64,000 bases of DNA from Roseovarius indicus (GTDB lineage Bacteria > Pseudomonadota > Alphaproteobacteria > Rhodobacterales > Rhodobacteraceae): positions 2,480,001 through 2,544,000 of the forward strand of contig NZ_CP031598.1 of the NCBI RefSeq assembly GCF_008728195.1, given 5' to 3'. A program made the position numbers and the translations under genes. Shown piece after piece: positions 1-10,022 of the stretch (position 1 is its first letter; every line of letters starts with the position of its first letter). The notes beneath the pieces were generated by a model. The model had not been told where the DNA came from, searched no databases, and saw only the letters and a list, made by a program, of their open reading frames with translations.

Positions 1-1817
<1,817 letters not shown>

Positions 1818-1818
1818 G

Positions 1819-3177
1819 TCAGCCTGCCTCCGTTTTCGTTTTTTGCGCCTTCTTTTTTCGAAGAAGGTCGAAGAGTTTCCGGGCCATGCCGGGCTTGTTC
1901 ACCTGGGTGGCGCGGGCGATGGCCAGCGCGTCGGCGGGCACGTCCTTGGTGATGACGGAGCCAGAGCCAGTGAGGGCGCCGTTGCCCACGGTGACGGGGG
2001 CGACGAGCATGGTGTTCGAGCCGATGAAGACGTTTTCGCCGATCTCGGTGTGGTGCTTGGAGACGCCGTCATAGTTGCAGGTGATGGTGCCGGCGCCGAT
2101 GTTGGAGCGCTGGCCGATATGGGCGTCGCCGATATAGGACAGGTGATTGACCTTGGCGCCCTCGTCGATGGTGGCGTTTTTCACCTCGACGAAATTGCCG
2201 ATACGGGTGTCTTCGGCCAGTTCCGCGCCGGGGCGCAGGCGGGCGTAGGGCCCCACGACCGCGCCGCGGGAGACGTGGCAGCCCTCGAGATGCGAGAAGG
2301 CGCGGATATGGGCGCCGGTTTCCACGGTGACGCCGGGGCCGAAGACGACGTTCTGTTCGATGATCGTGTCGCGGCCTATGGCGGTGTCGAAGGCGAAATG
2401 CACGGTTTCGGGGGCGGGCAGGGTGACGCCGTTCTCCATCGCCTCGGCCCGGGTGCGGGCCTGGAAGGCGGCCTCGGCGGCGGCGAGGTCGGTGCGGGAG
2501 TTGATGCCGAGGGTTTCGGCCTCGTCGCAGGCGATCGCGGTGGCGGAGAGGCCCTTGGCGTTCGCGATGCCGACGATGTCGGTGAGGTAGTATTCGCCGG
2601 AGGCGTTGTCGTTGCTGACCTGTTCGATGAGGTCGAAGAGGGTCGCCGCGTCAGCGCAGATCACGCCGGAATTGCAGAAGGTTATGGCGCGCTCTTCATC
2701 CGAGGCGTCCTTGAATTCGACGATCTGGTCGAGGCGGTCGCCGGACATGACGAGACGGCCGTAGCGGGCCGGGTCGGCGGCTTCGAACCCCAGCACGACA
2801 ACGTCGTGGGTTTTGCGGGCCTCGGCCATGCGTTCGAGGGTTTCGGGCGAAATGAACGGCGTGTCGCCGTAAAGGACGATGGCGTCGCCCGAGAAGTCGT
2901 CGAGGGCGGGTTTGGCCATGGACACGGCGTGGCCGGTGCCGTTCTGCTCTTCCTGGAGGGCGATGAGGGCGTCGGCGTCGTAGTCTTTCGCCGCCTTTTC
3001 CACCTGATCGGCGCCGTGGCCTGCGACGACGATGGTGCGTTCGGGCGAAAGCGCCGCGCCGCCGCGCATGGCGTGGTGGAGCATCGGCACGCCGGCCACC
3101 TTGTGGAGCACCTTGGGCAGGTCGGATTTCATGCGGGTGCCCTTGCCTGCGGCAAGAATGATGAGCGCGGTGGCCAT
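1819..3177 (-). CDS. glmU: Bifunctional UDP-GlcNAc pyrophosphorylase / glucosamine-1-phosphate N-acetyltransferase
   Basis: GlmU acetylates glucosamine-1-phosphate and then couples it to UTP, giving UDP-GlcNAc in the cytoplasm. The 452-residue length is typical. The N-terminal uridylyltransferase shows LAAGKGTRM near residues 7-15. The C-terminal half is a left-handed beta-helix of hexapeptide repeats, with NHLSYIGDAHIG and GAGTITCNYDG near the acetyl-CoA site. I chose the ATG at 3177 because it opens directly on MATALIILAAGKGTRM and has GGAAGAGGA just upstream; a longer frame adds 19 residues that look non-coding. It is divergent from gph and followed immediately by glmS, so one promoter upstream probably drives both genes. 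Confidence 0.97.
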   Translation of the reverse strand: MATALIILAAGKGTRMKSDLPKVLHKVAGVPMLHHAMRGGAALSPERTIVVAGHGADQVEKAAKDYDADALIALQEEQNGTGHAVSMAKPALDDFSGDAIVLYGDTPFISPETLERMAEARKTHDVVVLGFEAADPARYGRLVMSGDRLDQIVEFKDASDEERAITFCNSGVICADAATLFDLIEQVSNDNASGEYYLTDIVGIANAKGLSATAIACDEAETLGINSRTDLAAAEAAFQARTRAEAMENGVTLPAPETVHFAFDTAIGRDTIIEQNVVFGPGVTVETGAHIRAFSHLEGCHVSRGAVVGPYARLRPGAELAEDTRIGNFVEVKNATIDEGAKVNHLSYIGDAHIGQRSNIGAGTITCNYDGVSKHHTEIGENVFIGSNTMLVAPVTVGNGALTGSGSVITKDVPADALAIARATQVNKPGMARKLFDLLRKKKAQKTKTEAG

Positions 3178-3206
3178 GCGGTTCCTCTTCCAATTTCGAT
3201 GCGCCC

Positions 3207-3234
3207 GTTTTATCGGGTTGCGTGTCCCGTGCAA
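3207..3234 (-). promoter_or_regulatory. Candidate glmU-glmS promoter
   Basis: On the minus strand, TTGCAC (3234-3229) and TAAAAC (3212-3207) are separated by 16 bases and lie 30-57 bases upstream of the glmU start. The geometry suits a housekeeping sigma factor, but both boxes are imperfect. Confidence 0.4.
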
Positions 3235-3307
3235 GGCGGGGGCCCATCAAAGTTGATTGCGGCATGTGACAGGCCTTGGCGGATTGATGCCGAGAGGGAG
3301 ACAGGCG

Positions 3308-3979
3308 ATGCGGACGGTTGTGTTCGATCTGGATGGAACGCTGGCGGATACGAGCGGCGACCTGATCGCGGCGGCGAATGCCTGTTTCCGGGGCATGGGC
3401 GAGGGCGACCTGCTGGACCCGGTGGCCGATGCCGGGACGGCGCTGCGCGGCGGGAAGGCGATGCTTACGCTGGGGATGGAAAGGCTGGGTCGGGCTGGCG
3501 ATATGGCCGAGGTGGAGCGGCAGTATCCGTTGTTGCTGGAGGCCTATGCGGGGGCGATCGATACGCATACGACGCTTTATCCGGGCGCGATGGAGGCGGT
3601 GGCGCTGCTGGCGGACAGTGGCTATCGCGTGGCGATCTGTACCAACAAGCCCGAGCGGCTGGCGGCGATGCTGCTGGACCGGCTGGGGGTGAGCGGGGCG
3701 TTCGGGGCGATGATCGGGGCGGATACGCTGCCGGTGCGGAAGCCCGACCCCGAGCCGCTGCGCGAGGCGGTGCGGCGGGCCGGGGGCGTGCCGGAGCGCG
3801 CCCTGCTGGTGGGCGATACGGTGACGGATCGCGAGACGAGCCGGGCGGCCGGTGTGCCGTCGGTTCTGGTGACCTTCGGGCCGACGGGGATGAGCGTGGC
3901 CGAGCTGGAGCCGGAGGCGCTGATCGGGCATTTCGACGAGCTGCCGGGGGTGTGCGACCGGTTGCTGGGGCCCGCGTGA
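3308..3979 (+). CDS. gph: Phosphoglycolate phosphatase (HAD family)
   Basis: A HAD-superfamily hydrolase of 223 residues, most likely dephosphorylating 2-phosphoglycolate in the cytoplasm. Motif I is VFDLDGTLADT, with the nucleophile Asp7 and acid/base Asp9. Motif II is around ICTNKPE, the lysine motif is in RKPDPEP, and motif III is LLVGDTVTDRE. The ATG at 3308 gives the usual start a few residues before motif I and is preceded by GAGAGGGAG; a further 17 upstream codons are open but look non-coding. It is divergent from glmU. The substrate is inferred from family resemblance, and another small phosphomonoester is possible. Confidence 0.85.
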   Translation: MRTVVFDLDGTLADTSGDLIAAANACFRGMGEGDLLDPVADAGTALRGGKAMLTLGMERLGRAGDMAEVERQYPLLLEAYAGAIDTHTTLYPGAMEAVALLADSGYRVAICTNKPERLAAMLLDRLGVSGAFGAMIGADTLPVRKPDPEPLREAVRRAGGVPERALLVGDTVTDRETSRAAGVPSVLVTFGPTGMSVAELEPEALIGHFDELPGVCDRLLGPA

Positions 3980-4032
3980 AGGCCGCGTGAAGGGGCGTTT
4001 CGGGTTTTCTGAAAGCGGTGGTGTCAGAGCGG

Positions 4033-4049
4033 GCAGGTTCTTGACCTGC
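4033..4049 (+). other. Small hairpin between gph and the DegT gene
   Basis: GCAGGT and ACCTGC form a six-base stem around a five-base loop (TCTTG). There is no T-run after it, so it is a weak terminator at best. The loop region also contains TTGACC, which could serve as a -35 box for the next gene. Confidence 0.3.
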
Positions 4050-4075
4050 GCGTAAGGCGGGCGCACAAAAGGGCC

Positions 4076-5275
4076 ATGACGGAAGTTTTCAAAGGCAGTT
4101 TCACCCAGCAGGAGCCGATCCCCGAAGACGGGATCGCGGCGGCGCTGGACGTGCTGCGGCATGGGCGGTTGCACCGGTATAACCTTGCGCCGGGCGAGGA
4201 CGGCGAGGTGGCGCTGCTGGAGCGGGAGTTCGCGGCCTATGTCGGGGCGCGCTATGCGCTGGCGGTGGCGTCGGGCGGCTATGCGCTGGCGACGGCGCTG
4301 CGGGCCGTGGGGGTGAAACCCGGCGACAAGGTGCTGACCAACGCCTTCACACTGGCGCCGGTGCCGGGGGCGATTGCGAGCGTCAATGCGGTGCCTGTCT
4401 TCGTGGGGGTGACTGAGGATCTGGTCATCGATCTCGATGACCTCGAGGCAAAGGCCGGTGAGGCCAGCGTGCTGATGCTGAGCCATATGCGCGGGCATAT
4501 CTGCGACATGGATCGGCTGATGGAGGTCTGTAACCGGGCCGGGATCACCGTGATCGAGGATTGCGCCCATACGATGGGGGCGGCGTGGAAGGGCGTGCCC
4601 TCGGGCCGGCATGGGCTGGTGGGGTGTTATTCGACCCAGACCTACAAGCACATGAATTCGGGCGAGGGCGGGTTTCTTGTCACCGACGACGACGAGGTGA
4701 TGGCGCGGGCGGTGATGCTGTCGGGGTCGTACATGCTTTATGGCCGGCACGGGACGGTGCCGCCGGAAGAGGTTTTCGCGCGGGTGAAATACGAGACGCC
4801 CAACGTGTCGGGGCGGATGGATAATCTGCGGGCGGCGATACTGCGGCCGCAGCTGGCGAAGCTGGACGACCAGTGCGCCGCGTGGAACGCGCGGTACGGG
4901 GCCGTCGAGGATGGGCTGCGCGGGACGCCGGGGCTGACCGTCGTCGCCCGGCCGGAGGCGGAGAGATATGTGGGCTCGTCGATCCAGTTCCTGCTGCTCG
5001 ACTGGCCGGATGCTGCCGTGGCGGACGTGATCGACCGGTGCAAGGCGCGGGGGGTGGAGCTGAAGTGGTTCGGCGGGGCGGAGCCCACGGGGTTCACCAG
5101 CCGGTATGACAGCTGGCGATATGCCCCGTCGGAGCGGATGCCGAAATCGGACCGGGTGCTGAAGGGGATCGTGGACATGCGGTTGCCGCTGACCTTCAGC
5201 CTCGACGATTGCGCGCTGATCGCGCGGATCATCCGGGCCGAGGCGGGGGCCGTCTGGCAGGAGCAGGCGGCGTAA
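4076..5275 (+). CDS. DegT/DnrJ/EryC1-type PLP-dependent aminotransferase
   Basis: A fold-type I PLP enzyme of 399 residues in the sugar aminotransferase family. Residues supporting this are the PLP-binding stretch ASGGYALATAL (about 65-75), Asp162 in VIEDCAHTMGA, and the Schiff-base lysine Lys191 in TYKHMNSGEGGF. Family members transaminate keto-sugars for surface polysaccharides or antibiotics. No sugar-nucleotide or polysaccharide genes lie beside it, so the substrate is unknown. It stands alone between gph and the terminator at 5281-5310 and so is probably monocistronic. The family assignment is sound; a role in envelope sugars would be a guess. Confidence 0.85.
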   Translation: MTEVFKGSFTQQEPIPEDGIAAALDVLRHGRLHRYNLAPGEDGEVALLEREFAAYVGARYALAVASGGYALATALRAVGVKPGDKVLTNAFTLAPVPGAIASVNAVPVFVGVTEDLVIDLDDLEAKAGEASVLMLSHMRGHICDMDRLMEVCNRAGITVIEDCAHTMGAAWKGVPSGRHGLVGCYSTQTYKHMNSGEGGFLVTDDDEVMARAVMLSGSYMLYGRHGTVPPEEVFARVKYETPNVSGRMDNLRAAILRPQLAKLDDQCAAWNARYGAVEDGLRGTPGLTVVARPEAERYVGSSIQFLLLDWPDAAVADVIDRCKARGVELKWFGGAEPTGFTSRYDSWRYAPSERMPKSDRVLKGIVDMRLPLTFSLDDCALIARIIRAEAGAVWQEQAA

Positions 5276-5280
5276 ATTGA

Positions 5281-5310
5281 AAGGCGCGGCCCGGGAGGGA
5301 GCCGCGCCTT
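5281..5310. terminator. Bidirectional intrinsic terminator
   Basis: AAGGCGCGGC and GCCGCGCCTT form a perfect ten-base stem with a ten-base loop between two convergent genes. A short T-run follows on the plus strand, and the matching A-run before the stem serves the minus-strand gene. Confidence 0.85.
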
Positions 5311-5340
5311 TCGCGTTCTGCAGATCGGTTCAGATCAGTT

Positions 5341-5811
5341 TCAGAACGTCAGGTGGCCGTGCTTGCCGAGGTCGGGGGTGTCCTCGGTCATGTTGGCGCG
5401 GGCCATTTCGAAGAGGGTCTTGGCGGTGCCGTCGGTTTCCCAGACTTCGGCCTTGGTGGGCTTGAACCCGACGAGGCAGACCTTGTCGTCGTGGCGGCCG
5501 TCTTCGAACCACGCGGCGGCCATGGGCGACCAGATTTCATCGAGCTTGTCGGGGTCGTTCACCAGCGAGAGCGTGCCCTCGACGGCGGCGTAAAGCTGAC
5601 CGTGCGAGGAGGCCAGGGTGTAGTGCCCCTGGGCGCCGCCCTGTGCGGCTTCTTCGATGTCGGTGCCCTTGGCGGTGATGAACCACAGCATGTCGTCCTT
5701 GCGCTTGGCGACGTGGGCCATCGGGCGCGGCGGGGCGGTGGGGGTCGAGAGCATACCGGCGGTGATGTCGTCGAGCCGGTCCCAGAACGTGTCTTTCATG
5801 GTGTCGGTCAT
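5341..5811 (-). CDS. Pyridoxamine 5'-phosphate oxidase-like, general stress protein 26 type
   Basis: A 156-residue protein with the split-barrel flavin-binding fold of the PNPOx superfamily. It resembles the general-stress group rather than true PdxH. Supporting stretches are PMAHVAKRKDDMLWFITAKGTD (an early strand pair), GQLYAAVEGTLSLVND and IWSPMAAAWFEDGRHDDKVCLVGF. Members bind FMN, FAD or F420 and often have no known substrate. The start has AAAGGATC upstream. The gene points into the shared terminator at 5281-5310 and away from the leucine operon, with its own divergent promoter in the 5812-5950 gap. The enzyme activity cannot be set from sequence. Confidence 0.8.
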   Translation of the reverse strand: MTDTMKDTFWDRLDDITAGMLSTPTAPPRPMAHVAKRKDDMLWFITAKGTDIEEAAQGGAQGHYTLASSHGQLYAAVEGTLSLVNDPDKLDEIWSPMAAAWFEDGRHDDKVCLVGFKPTKAEVWETDGTAKTLFEMARANMTEDTPDLGKHGHLTF

Positions 5812-5920
5812 GGTAGGATCCTTTCCGATGTTGGCCTGTTTGAAGGGTCAACGCGCGCCTGCTCGGCGCGGTTCCTCGCTGATCGGGCGGGATGGCGGGG
5901 CGGCGCCGACGGTTCCGGGA

Positions 5921-5947
5921 TTGACGCGACTCGGTTTGCGATATAGT
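5921..5947 (+). promoter_or_regulatory. Candidate promoter of the leucine degradation genes
   Basis: TTGACG (5921-5926) and TATAGT (5942-5947) are 15 bases apart; shifting the -10 to TAGTAA (5944-5949) gives a spacing of 17. It lies 38-64 bases upstream of the ivd start and directly before the palindrome at 5951-5964. Confidence 0.5.
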
Positions 5948-5950
5948 AAA

Positions 5951-5964
5951 TGAACAAGTGTTCA
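5951..5964. promoter_or_regulatory. Palindromic operator candidate upstream of ivd
   Basis: TGAACA-AG-TGTTCA is a perfect six-base inverted repeat with a two-base centre. It sits just downstream of the -10 box, where a bound repressor would block transcription. Regulators of branched-chain and fatty acid breakdown in proteobacteria include TetR and MerR family repressors; which one would bind here is unknown. Confidence 0.5.
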
Positions 5965-5984
5965 ATAAATGCCGGAGGAGGCCC

Positions 5985-7148
5985 ATGTTCAACGCCGTGA
6001 TGAAATTCGATCTGGGCGAGGATGTGAACGCGCTGCGCGAGATGACGCATCGCTGGGCGCAGGACCGCGTGAAGCCCATGGCCGCCGGTATCGACGAAGA
6101 GAACGCCTTTCCCAACGAGCTTTGGAAAGAGATGGGCGAGATGGGCCTTCTGGGCATCACCGTGCCGGAGGAATATGGCGGGGTGGACATGGGCTACCTC
6201 GCGCATGTCGTGGCCGTGGAAGAGGTGGCGCGGGCGTCGGCCTCTGTCTCGCTGAGCTACGGGGCGCATTCGAACCTGTGCGTGAACCAGGTGAAGCTGA
6301 ACGGCAGCCCGGAGCAGAAGGAGAAATACCTGACCCGTCTGGTGTCGGGCGAGCATGTGGGCGCGCTGGCGATGTCGGAGGCGGGCGCGGGCAGTGACGT
6401 TGTCGGCATGAAGCTGAAGGCCGAGAAGCGGAACGATCATTACAAGCTGAATGGCAACAAGTACTGGATCACCAACGGGCCGGATGCCGACACGCTGGTG
6501 GTCTATGCCAAGACCGACCCGGAGGCCGGGAGCAAGGGGATCACCGCCTTCCTGATCGAGAAGAGCATGAAGGGGTTCTCGACCAGCCCGCATTTCGACA
6601 AGCTGGGGATGCGCGGGTCGAACACTGCCGAGCTGATCTTCGAGGACGTGGAAGTGCCCTTCGAGAACGTGCTGGGCGAGGAAGGTAAGGGCGTGCGCGT
6701 TCTGATGTCTGGCCTCGATTACGAGCGGGTGGTGCTGGCCGGGATCGGGCTTGGCATCATGGCCTCGTGCCTCGACGAGATCATGCCGTACATGGTGGAG
6801 CGCAAGCAATTCGGCCAGCCGATCGGGAATTTCCAGCTGATGCAGGGGAAGATCGCCGACATGTACACGGCGATGAATTCGGCGAGGGCCTATGTGTATG
6901 AAGTTGCCAAGGCCTGTGACCGGGGGGAAGTGACCCGGCAGGATGCGGCGGCGTGCTGTCTTTATGCCAGCGAGCAGGCGATGGTGCAGGCGCACCAGGC
7001 CGTGCAGGCGATGGGTGGCGCGGGCTTCCTGAACGATGCGCCGGTGGCAAGGATTTTCCGGGATGCCAAGCTGATGGAGATCGGCGCCGGGACGAGCGAG
7101 ATCCGGCGGATGCTGGTGGGTCGCGAGCTGATGGGGGCGATGTCGTGA
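5985..7148 (+). CDS. ivd: Isovaleryl-CoA dehydrogenase
   Basis: Converts isovaleryl-CoA to 3-methylcrotonyl-CoA, the third step of leucine breakdown, passing electrons to ETF. It has 387 residues in the acyl-CoA dehydrogenase fold. [11 protein letters not shown] (about 129-139) and the flavin-binding [11 protein letters not shown] are present. Glu247 in [11 protein letters not shown] is at the position of the catalytic base used by isovaleryl-CoA dehydrogenases, unlike the C-terminal glutamate of most family members. The start at 5985 has a perfect GGAGGAGG six bases or so before it. The gene opens the cluster that carries both methylcrotonyl-CoA carboxylase subunits, HMG-CoA lyase and a hydratase, which fixes its role. 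Confidence 0.95.
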   Translation: MFNAVMKFDLGEDVNALREMTHRWAQDRVKPMAAGIDEENAFPNELWKEMGEMGLLGITVPEEYGGVDMGYLAHVVAVEEVARASASVSLSYGAHSNLCVNQVKLNGSPEQKEKYLTRLVSGEHVGALAMSEAGAGSDVVGMKLKAEKRNDHYKLNGNKYWITNGPDADTLVVYAKTDPEAGSKGITAFLIEKSMKGFSTSPHFDKLGMRGSNTAELIFEDVEVPFENVLGEEGKGVRVLMSGLDYERVVLAGIGLGIMASCLDEIMPYMVERKQFGQPIGNFQLMQGKIADMYTAMNSARAYVYEVAKACDRGEVTRQDAAACCLYASEQAMVQAHQAVQAMGGAGFLNDAPVARIFRDAKLMEIGAGTSEIRRMLVGRELMGAMS

Positions 7149-7627
7149 GGATCGCGCTTCTGGCGGTGATGCTGGCGGGGCCTGTGGCGGCGCAGGAGCG
7201 GGTGTTCGATGCGTCCGTGGCCGAGGCCTGTCTCGAGAGCGTCGGGGTGTCGGGTGCGTTCGAGGACTGCGTGGGGCAGGCGGCTGAACGGTGCATGGAC
7301 GAGACCGATGGCGGGCAAACGACCGCGGGCATGAGCCAGTGTTTGCAGGCCGAGGCGCAGTGGTGGGACACGGTGCTGAACGCGACCTATGGCGAGCTGC
7401 TGGCGTTTTCCAAGGAGGCGGATGCGGCGAACGGGGTCGAGGTGCCGAGCCAGGAGACGGCGCTGCGGGACATGCAGCGGGCGTGGATCGGCTATCGCGA
7501 CGCGAAATGCGGGTTCGAGCGGTCGCAATGGGGCCGGGGCTCGGGCGCCGGACCGGCGGTGGCCGCGTGCCTGATGGAAGAGACGGCGCAGCAGGCGCGC
7601 GTGTTGAAATCGGCGCTGCCGGAGTAG
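7145..7627 (+). CDS. Secreted LprI/DUF1311-like protein
   Basis: A 160-residue protein with a cleavable signal peptide ([18 protein letters not shown]). The mature part resembles the lysozyme-inhibitor LprI domain (DUF1311): cysteines spaced through ACLES, FEDCVGQ, RCMDET, SQCLQAE, DAKCGFE and AACLMEE, plus [14 protein letters not shown] and [13 protein letters not shown]. The GTG start overlaps the ivd stop (GTGA), which suggests translational coupling. Domain members are periplasmic or secreted and some inhibit lysozyme. Why one is co-transcribed with leucine catabolism is unclear. The function is inferred from the domain only. Confidence 0.75.
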   Translation: MRIALLAVMLAGPVAAQERVFDASVAEACLESVGVSGAFEDCVGQAAERCMDETDGGQTTAGMSQCLQAEAQWWDTVLNATYGELLAFSKEADAANGVEVPSQETALRDMQRAWIGYRDAKCGFERSQWGRGSGAGPAVAACLMEETAQQARVLKSALPE

Positions 7628-7630
7628 GCG

Positions 7631-9190
7631 ATGCTGGTTAGGGCCGGGTCATACGAGGCGCTGTACGACGGGTTCCGGTGGAACCTGCCGGAGCAGCTGA
7701 ACATGGCGGCGCAGGTGTGCGATTACTGGGCCGGGACGGCGCCCGACCGGGTTGCGATCGTCGATCTGAGCGACGGGCGGCAGGAGATCACCTATGGCCG
7801 GCTGCGGGAGATGGCCGACGGGCTGGCGCAGGCGCTGGTGGCGCGCGGTATTGGCCGCGGCGACCGGGTGGGCGTGCTGCGGAGCCAGGGCGCGTGGTGT
7901 GCGGCGGCGCATGTGGCGATCTGGAAAATCGGTGCGATTTCAATCCCCTTGTTCAAGCTCTTCAAGCAGGATGCGCTGACGAGCCGGGTGTCGGATGCGG
8001 GGGCCCAGGTTGTGGTGACCGATGCCGAGGGCGTGGGGATGCTGACGGCGTTGCCGGGCGTTTCGGCCTTCGTTCCGGAGGAGGAGCGTTTGCCCGGGGG
8101 GCGGTTCGAAACGGTGGAGACGGCGGCGGACGACCCGGCGGTGCTGATCTATACTTCCGGGACGACGGGCAGCCCCAAGGGGGCGCTGCACGCGCATCGG
8201 GTGCTGACGGGGCATCTGCCGGGGGTCGAGATGAGCCATGATTTCCTGGGCGAAGAGGACGATTGCCTGTGGACGCCGGCGGATTGGGCGTGGATCGGCG
8301 GTCTGTTCGATGTGCTGATGCCCGGGCTGGCGCTGGGGGTGCCGGTGGTGGCGGCAAGGCTGGCGAAATTCACGCCGGAGGAATGCGTGAGGGTCGTGCG
8401 CGAAGCCTCTGTCAGGAATGTGTTTTTCCCGCCCACGGCGCTCAGGATGCTGAAGGCGGCGGATACCCGGATCGAGGGGTTGAGGACGGTCGCAAGCGGC
8501 GGGGAGCCGCTGGGGGGCGAGATGCTTGACTGGGGGCGGTCGGCCTTCGGGGTGACGATCAACGAGTTTTACGGGCAGACCGAGTGCAACATGGTGGCGA
8601 GTTCCTGCGGGGCCCTCTTCAGCCCGTTGCCGGGCTGCCTCGGGAAGCCGGTGCCGGGGCACGAGATCGCGGTGCTGGATGAGGCCGGCGAGCCTGCGGA
8701 TGGCGAGGGCGACGTGGCGATAAGGCGTGGCTCGGCCTCGATGATGCTGGAATACTGGAAGCGGCCGGAGGCGACGGCGGAGAAGTTTCGCGGCGACTGG
8801 ATGCTGACCGGGGACAGGGGCGCCTGGGAGGGCGATTACCTGCGCTTCGTGGGGCGGGAGGATGATGTGATCACCTCGGCCGGGTACCGGATCGGGCCTG
8901 CGGAGATCGAGGATTGCCTGCTGAAGCACCCGGCGGTGGCGACGGTCGGCGTGGTGGGCAAACCGGACGAGATGCGCACCGAGATCGTCAAGGCCTTCGT
9001 GGTGCTGAAGGACGGGGAAACGCCGAGCGACGAGATGGCCGAGGCGCTTCAGGTGTTCGTGAAGGAACGGCTGGCAAGCTATTCCTATCCAAGGGAAATC
9101 GCGTTTCTCGATGAGCTGCCGATGACGGTGACGGGCAAGGTCATCCGCAAGGAGCTGAAGGCGCGTGCGGCGGCGGAGGGTGGCTCATGA
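7631..9190 (+). CDS. AMP-forming acyl-CoA synthetase
   Basis: A 519-residue member of the ANL superfamily that activates a carboxylic acid with ATP and CoA. Motifs are the P-loop-like LIYTSGTTGSPKGALHAHR, FYGQTECN (A5), LTGDRGAWEGDYLRFVGREDD (A7/A8), and the catalytic lysine region MTVTGKVIRKELK at the C-terminus. TPADWAWIGGLFDVLMPGL resembles medium-chain acyl-CoA synthetases. In this setting the substrate may be isovalerate or another short branched acid, or acetoacetate released at the end of the pathway; the sequence alone does not decide. It follows the LprI-like gene by three bases and closes the first half of the leucine cluster. Confidence 0.88.
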   Translation: MLVRAGSYEALYDGFRWNLPEQLNMAAQVCDYWAGTAPDRVAIVDLSDGRQEITYGRLREMADGLAQALVARGIGRGDRVGVLRSQGAWCAAAHVAIWKIGAISIPLFKLFKQDALTSRVSDAGAQVVVTDAEGVGMLTALPGVSAFVPEEERLPGGRFETVETAADDPAVLIYTSGTTGSPKGALHAHRVLTGHLPGVEMSHDFLGEEDDCLWTPADWAWIGGLFDVLMPGLALGVPVVAARLAKFTPEECVRVVREASVRNVFFPPTALRMLKAADTRIEGLRTVASGGEPLGGEMLDWGRSAFGVTINEFYGQTECNMVASSCGALFSPLPGCLGKPVPGHEIAVLDEAGEPADGEGDVAIRRGSASMMLEYWKRPEATAEKFRGDWMLTGDRGAWEGDYLRFVGREDDVITSAGYRIGPAEIEDCLLKHPAVATVGVVGKPDEMRTEIVKAFVVLKDGETPSDEMAEALQVFVKERLASYSYPREIAFLDELPMTVTGKVIRKELKARAAAEGGS

Positions 9191-9203
9191 TGCCTGAAAC
9201 GCA

Positions 9204-9229
9204 ACGGGCCGACGTTTCCGCCGGCCCGT
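9204..9229. terminator. Hairpin between acyl-CoA synthetase and ompW
   Basis: ACGGGCCG and CGGCCCGT form an eight-base stem around a ten-base loop in the gap between two convergent genes. On the minus strand it is followed by TTGCGTTTC, so it may end ompW transcription as well as the upstream operon. Confidence 0.6.
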
Positions 9230-9252
9230 GCCTGTCCCGCCCTTTGATGGGT

Positions 9253-9870
9253 TCAGAATTTCATGACGTAGGCGGCACCGATCACGATCGGGTCGATGCT
9301 GACATTGCCGATCGGCACGCCGCCGACCTTGGCCTTGGTGTCGATGTCCATCCAGCGGATGTCGGCACGCAGCGAGGCTTTCTCGCTGATCTTGAAGTCG
9401 AGGCCCGCGTGGACGGCGACGCCCCAGCTGTCGTCGAGGCTGACCGGCACGCCGGCCAGAACGCCGGTACCTTTTTCATCCCAGAAGTGGGTGTAGTTGA
9501 CACCGATGCCGGCGAAGGGCGTGATGTTCGACGAGTTGGTGAAGTGGTACTGGATCGAGACCGTCGGCGGGAGGTGCTTGGTCTTGACGACGTCACCGGC
9601 GCCCAGCAGCTGGGCGTCGTGTTCGAAGGGCCAGGCGGCCAGCACTTCGAGGCCGATACGGTCGGCGACGAAGTATTCGAAGGTCAGGGTCGGGCGGACG
9701 TTGTCGTCGACGCGAACCGGACCGGCGAGCGTGGCGCTCCAGCTGTCGGTCGGCATCACCCAGTGGACACCGAGGCCGAGGAGCATGTCGCCCTTGGACT
9801 GTGCGAGGGCCGGGGCGGCCGCTACGGTGGCGAGGGCGGTGGTGAGGGCAAGTTTCGTGAGGGTTTTCAT
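9253..9870 (-). CDS. ompW: Outer membrane protein OmpW
   Basis: An eight-stranded outer-membrane beta-barrel of 205 residues with signal peptide MKTLTKLALTTALATVAAAPALAQ and a C-terminal phenylalanine (YVMKF), as expected for BAM substrates. OmpW-type segments are GDMLLGLGVHWVMP, NVRPTLTFEYFVADRIGLEVLAAWPFEHD and PPTVSIQYHF. In other bacteria OmpW carries small hydrophobic compounds and is induced by stress or oxygen shifts. The ATG at 9870 places the signal peptide correctly. The gene lies opposite to and between the two halves of the leucine cluster, and an FNR-type box sits 59-72 bases upstream, so oxygen-dependent expression is likely. Confidence 0.92.
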   Translation of the reverse strand: MKTLTKLALTTALATVAAAPALAQSKGDMLLGLGVHWVMPTDSWSATLAGPVRVDDNVRPTLTFEYFVADRIGLEVLAAWPFEHDAQLLGAGDVVKTKHLPPTVSIQYHFTNSSNITPFAGIGVNYTHFWDEKGTGVLAGVPVSLDDSWGVAVHAGLDFKISEKASLRADIRWMDIDTKAKVGGVPIGNVSIDPIVIGAAYVMKF

Positions 9871-9928
9871 GGTGTGTCCCAGTCTTTCTGTACGGGGACT
9901 GCATGCGCCCGCCGGGGTGATTCCGGCT

Positions 9929-9942
9929 TTGACCTGCATCAA
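9929..9942 (-). promoter_or_regulatory. FnrL-type binding site upstream of ompW
   Basis: Read on the minus strand the site is TTGAT-GCAG-GTCAA, matching the FNR/FnrL consensus TTGAT-N4-RTCAA at every specified position. Its centre is about 65 bases before the ompW start codon. If it acts at the usual -41.5, transcription would begin near 9894. The -10 there (GCATGC) is poor, so repression of another promoter cannot be excluded. Confidence 0.65.
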
Positions 9943-10022
9943 ATGAAATCGCTTGTGCGGCACTGCAGCATAATTGCAACAACCCGGGCCATGTTCGGCC
10001 TGCGCGTGTGTGAGGAGATCCG

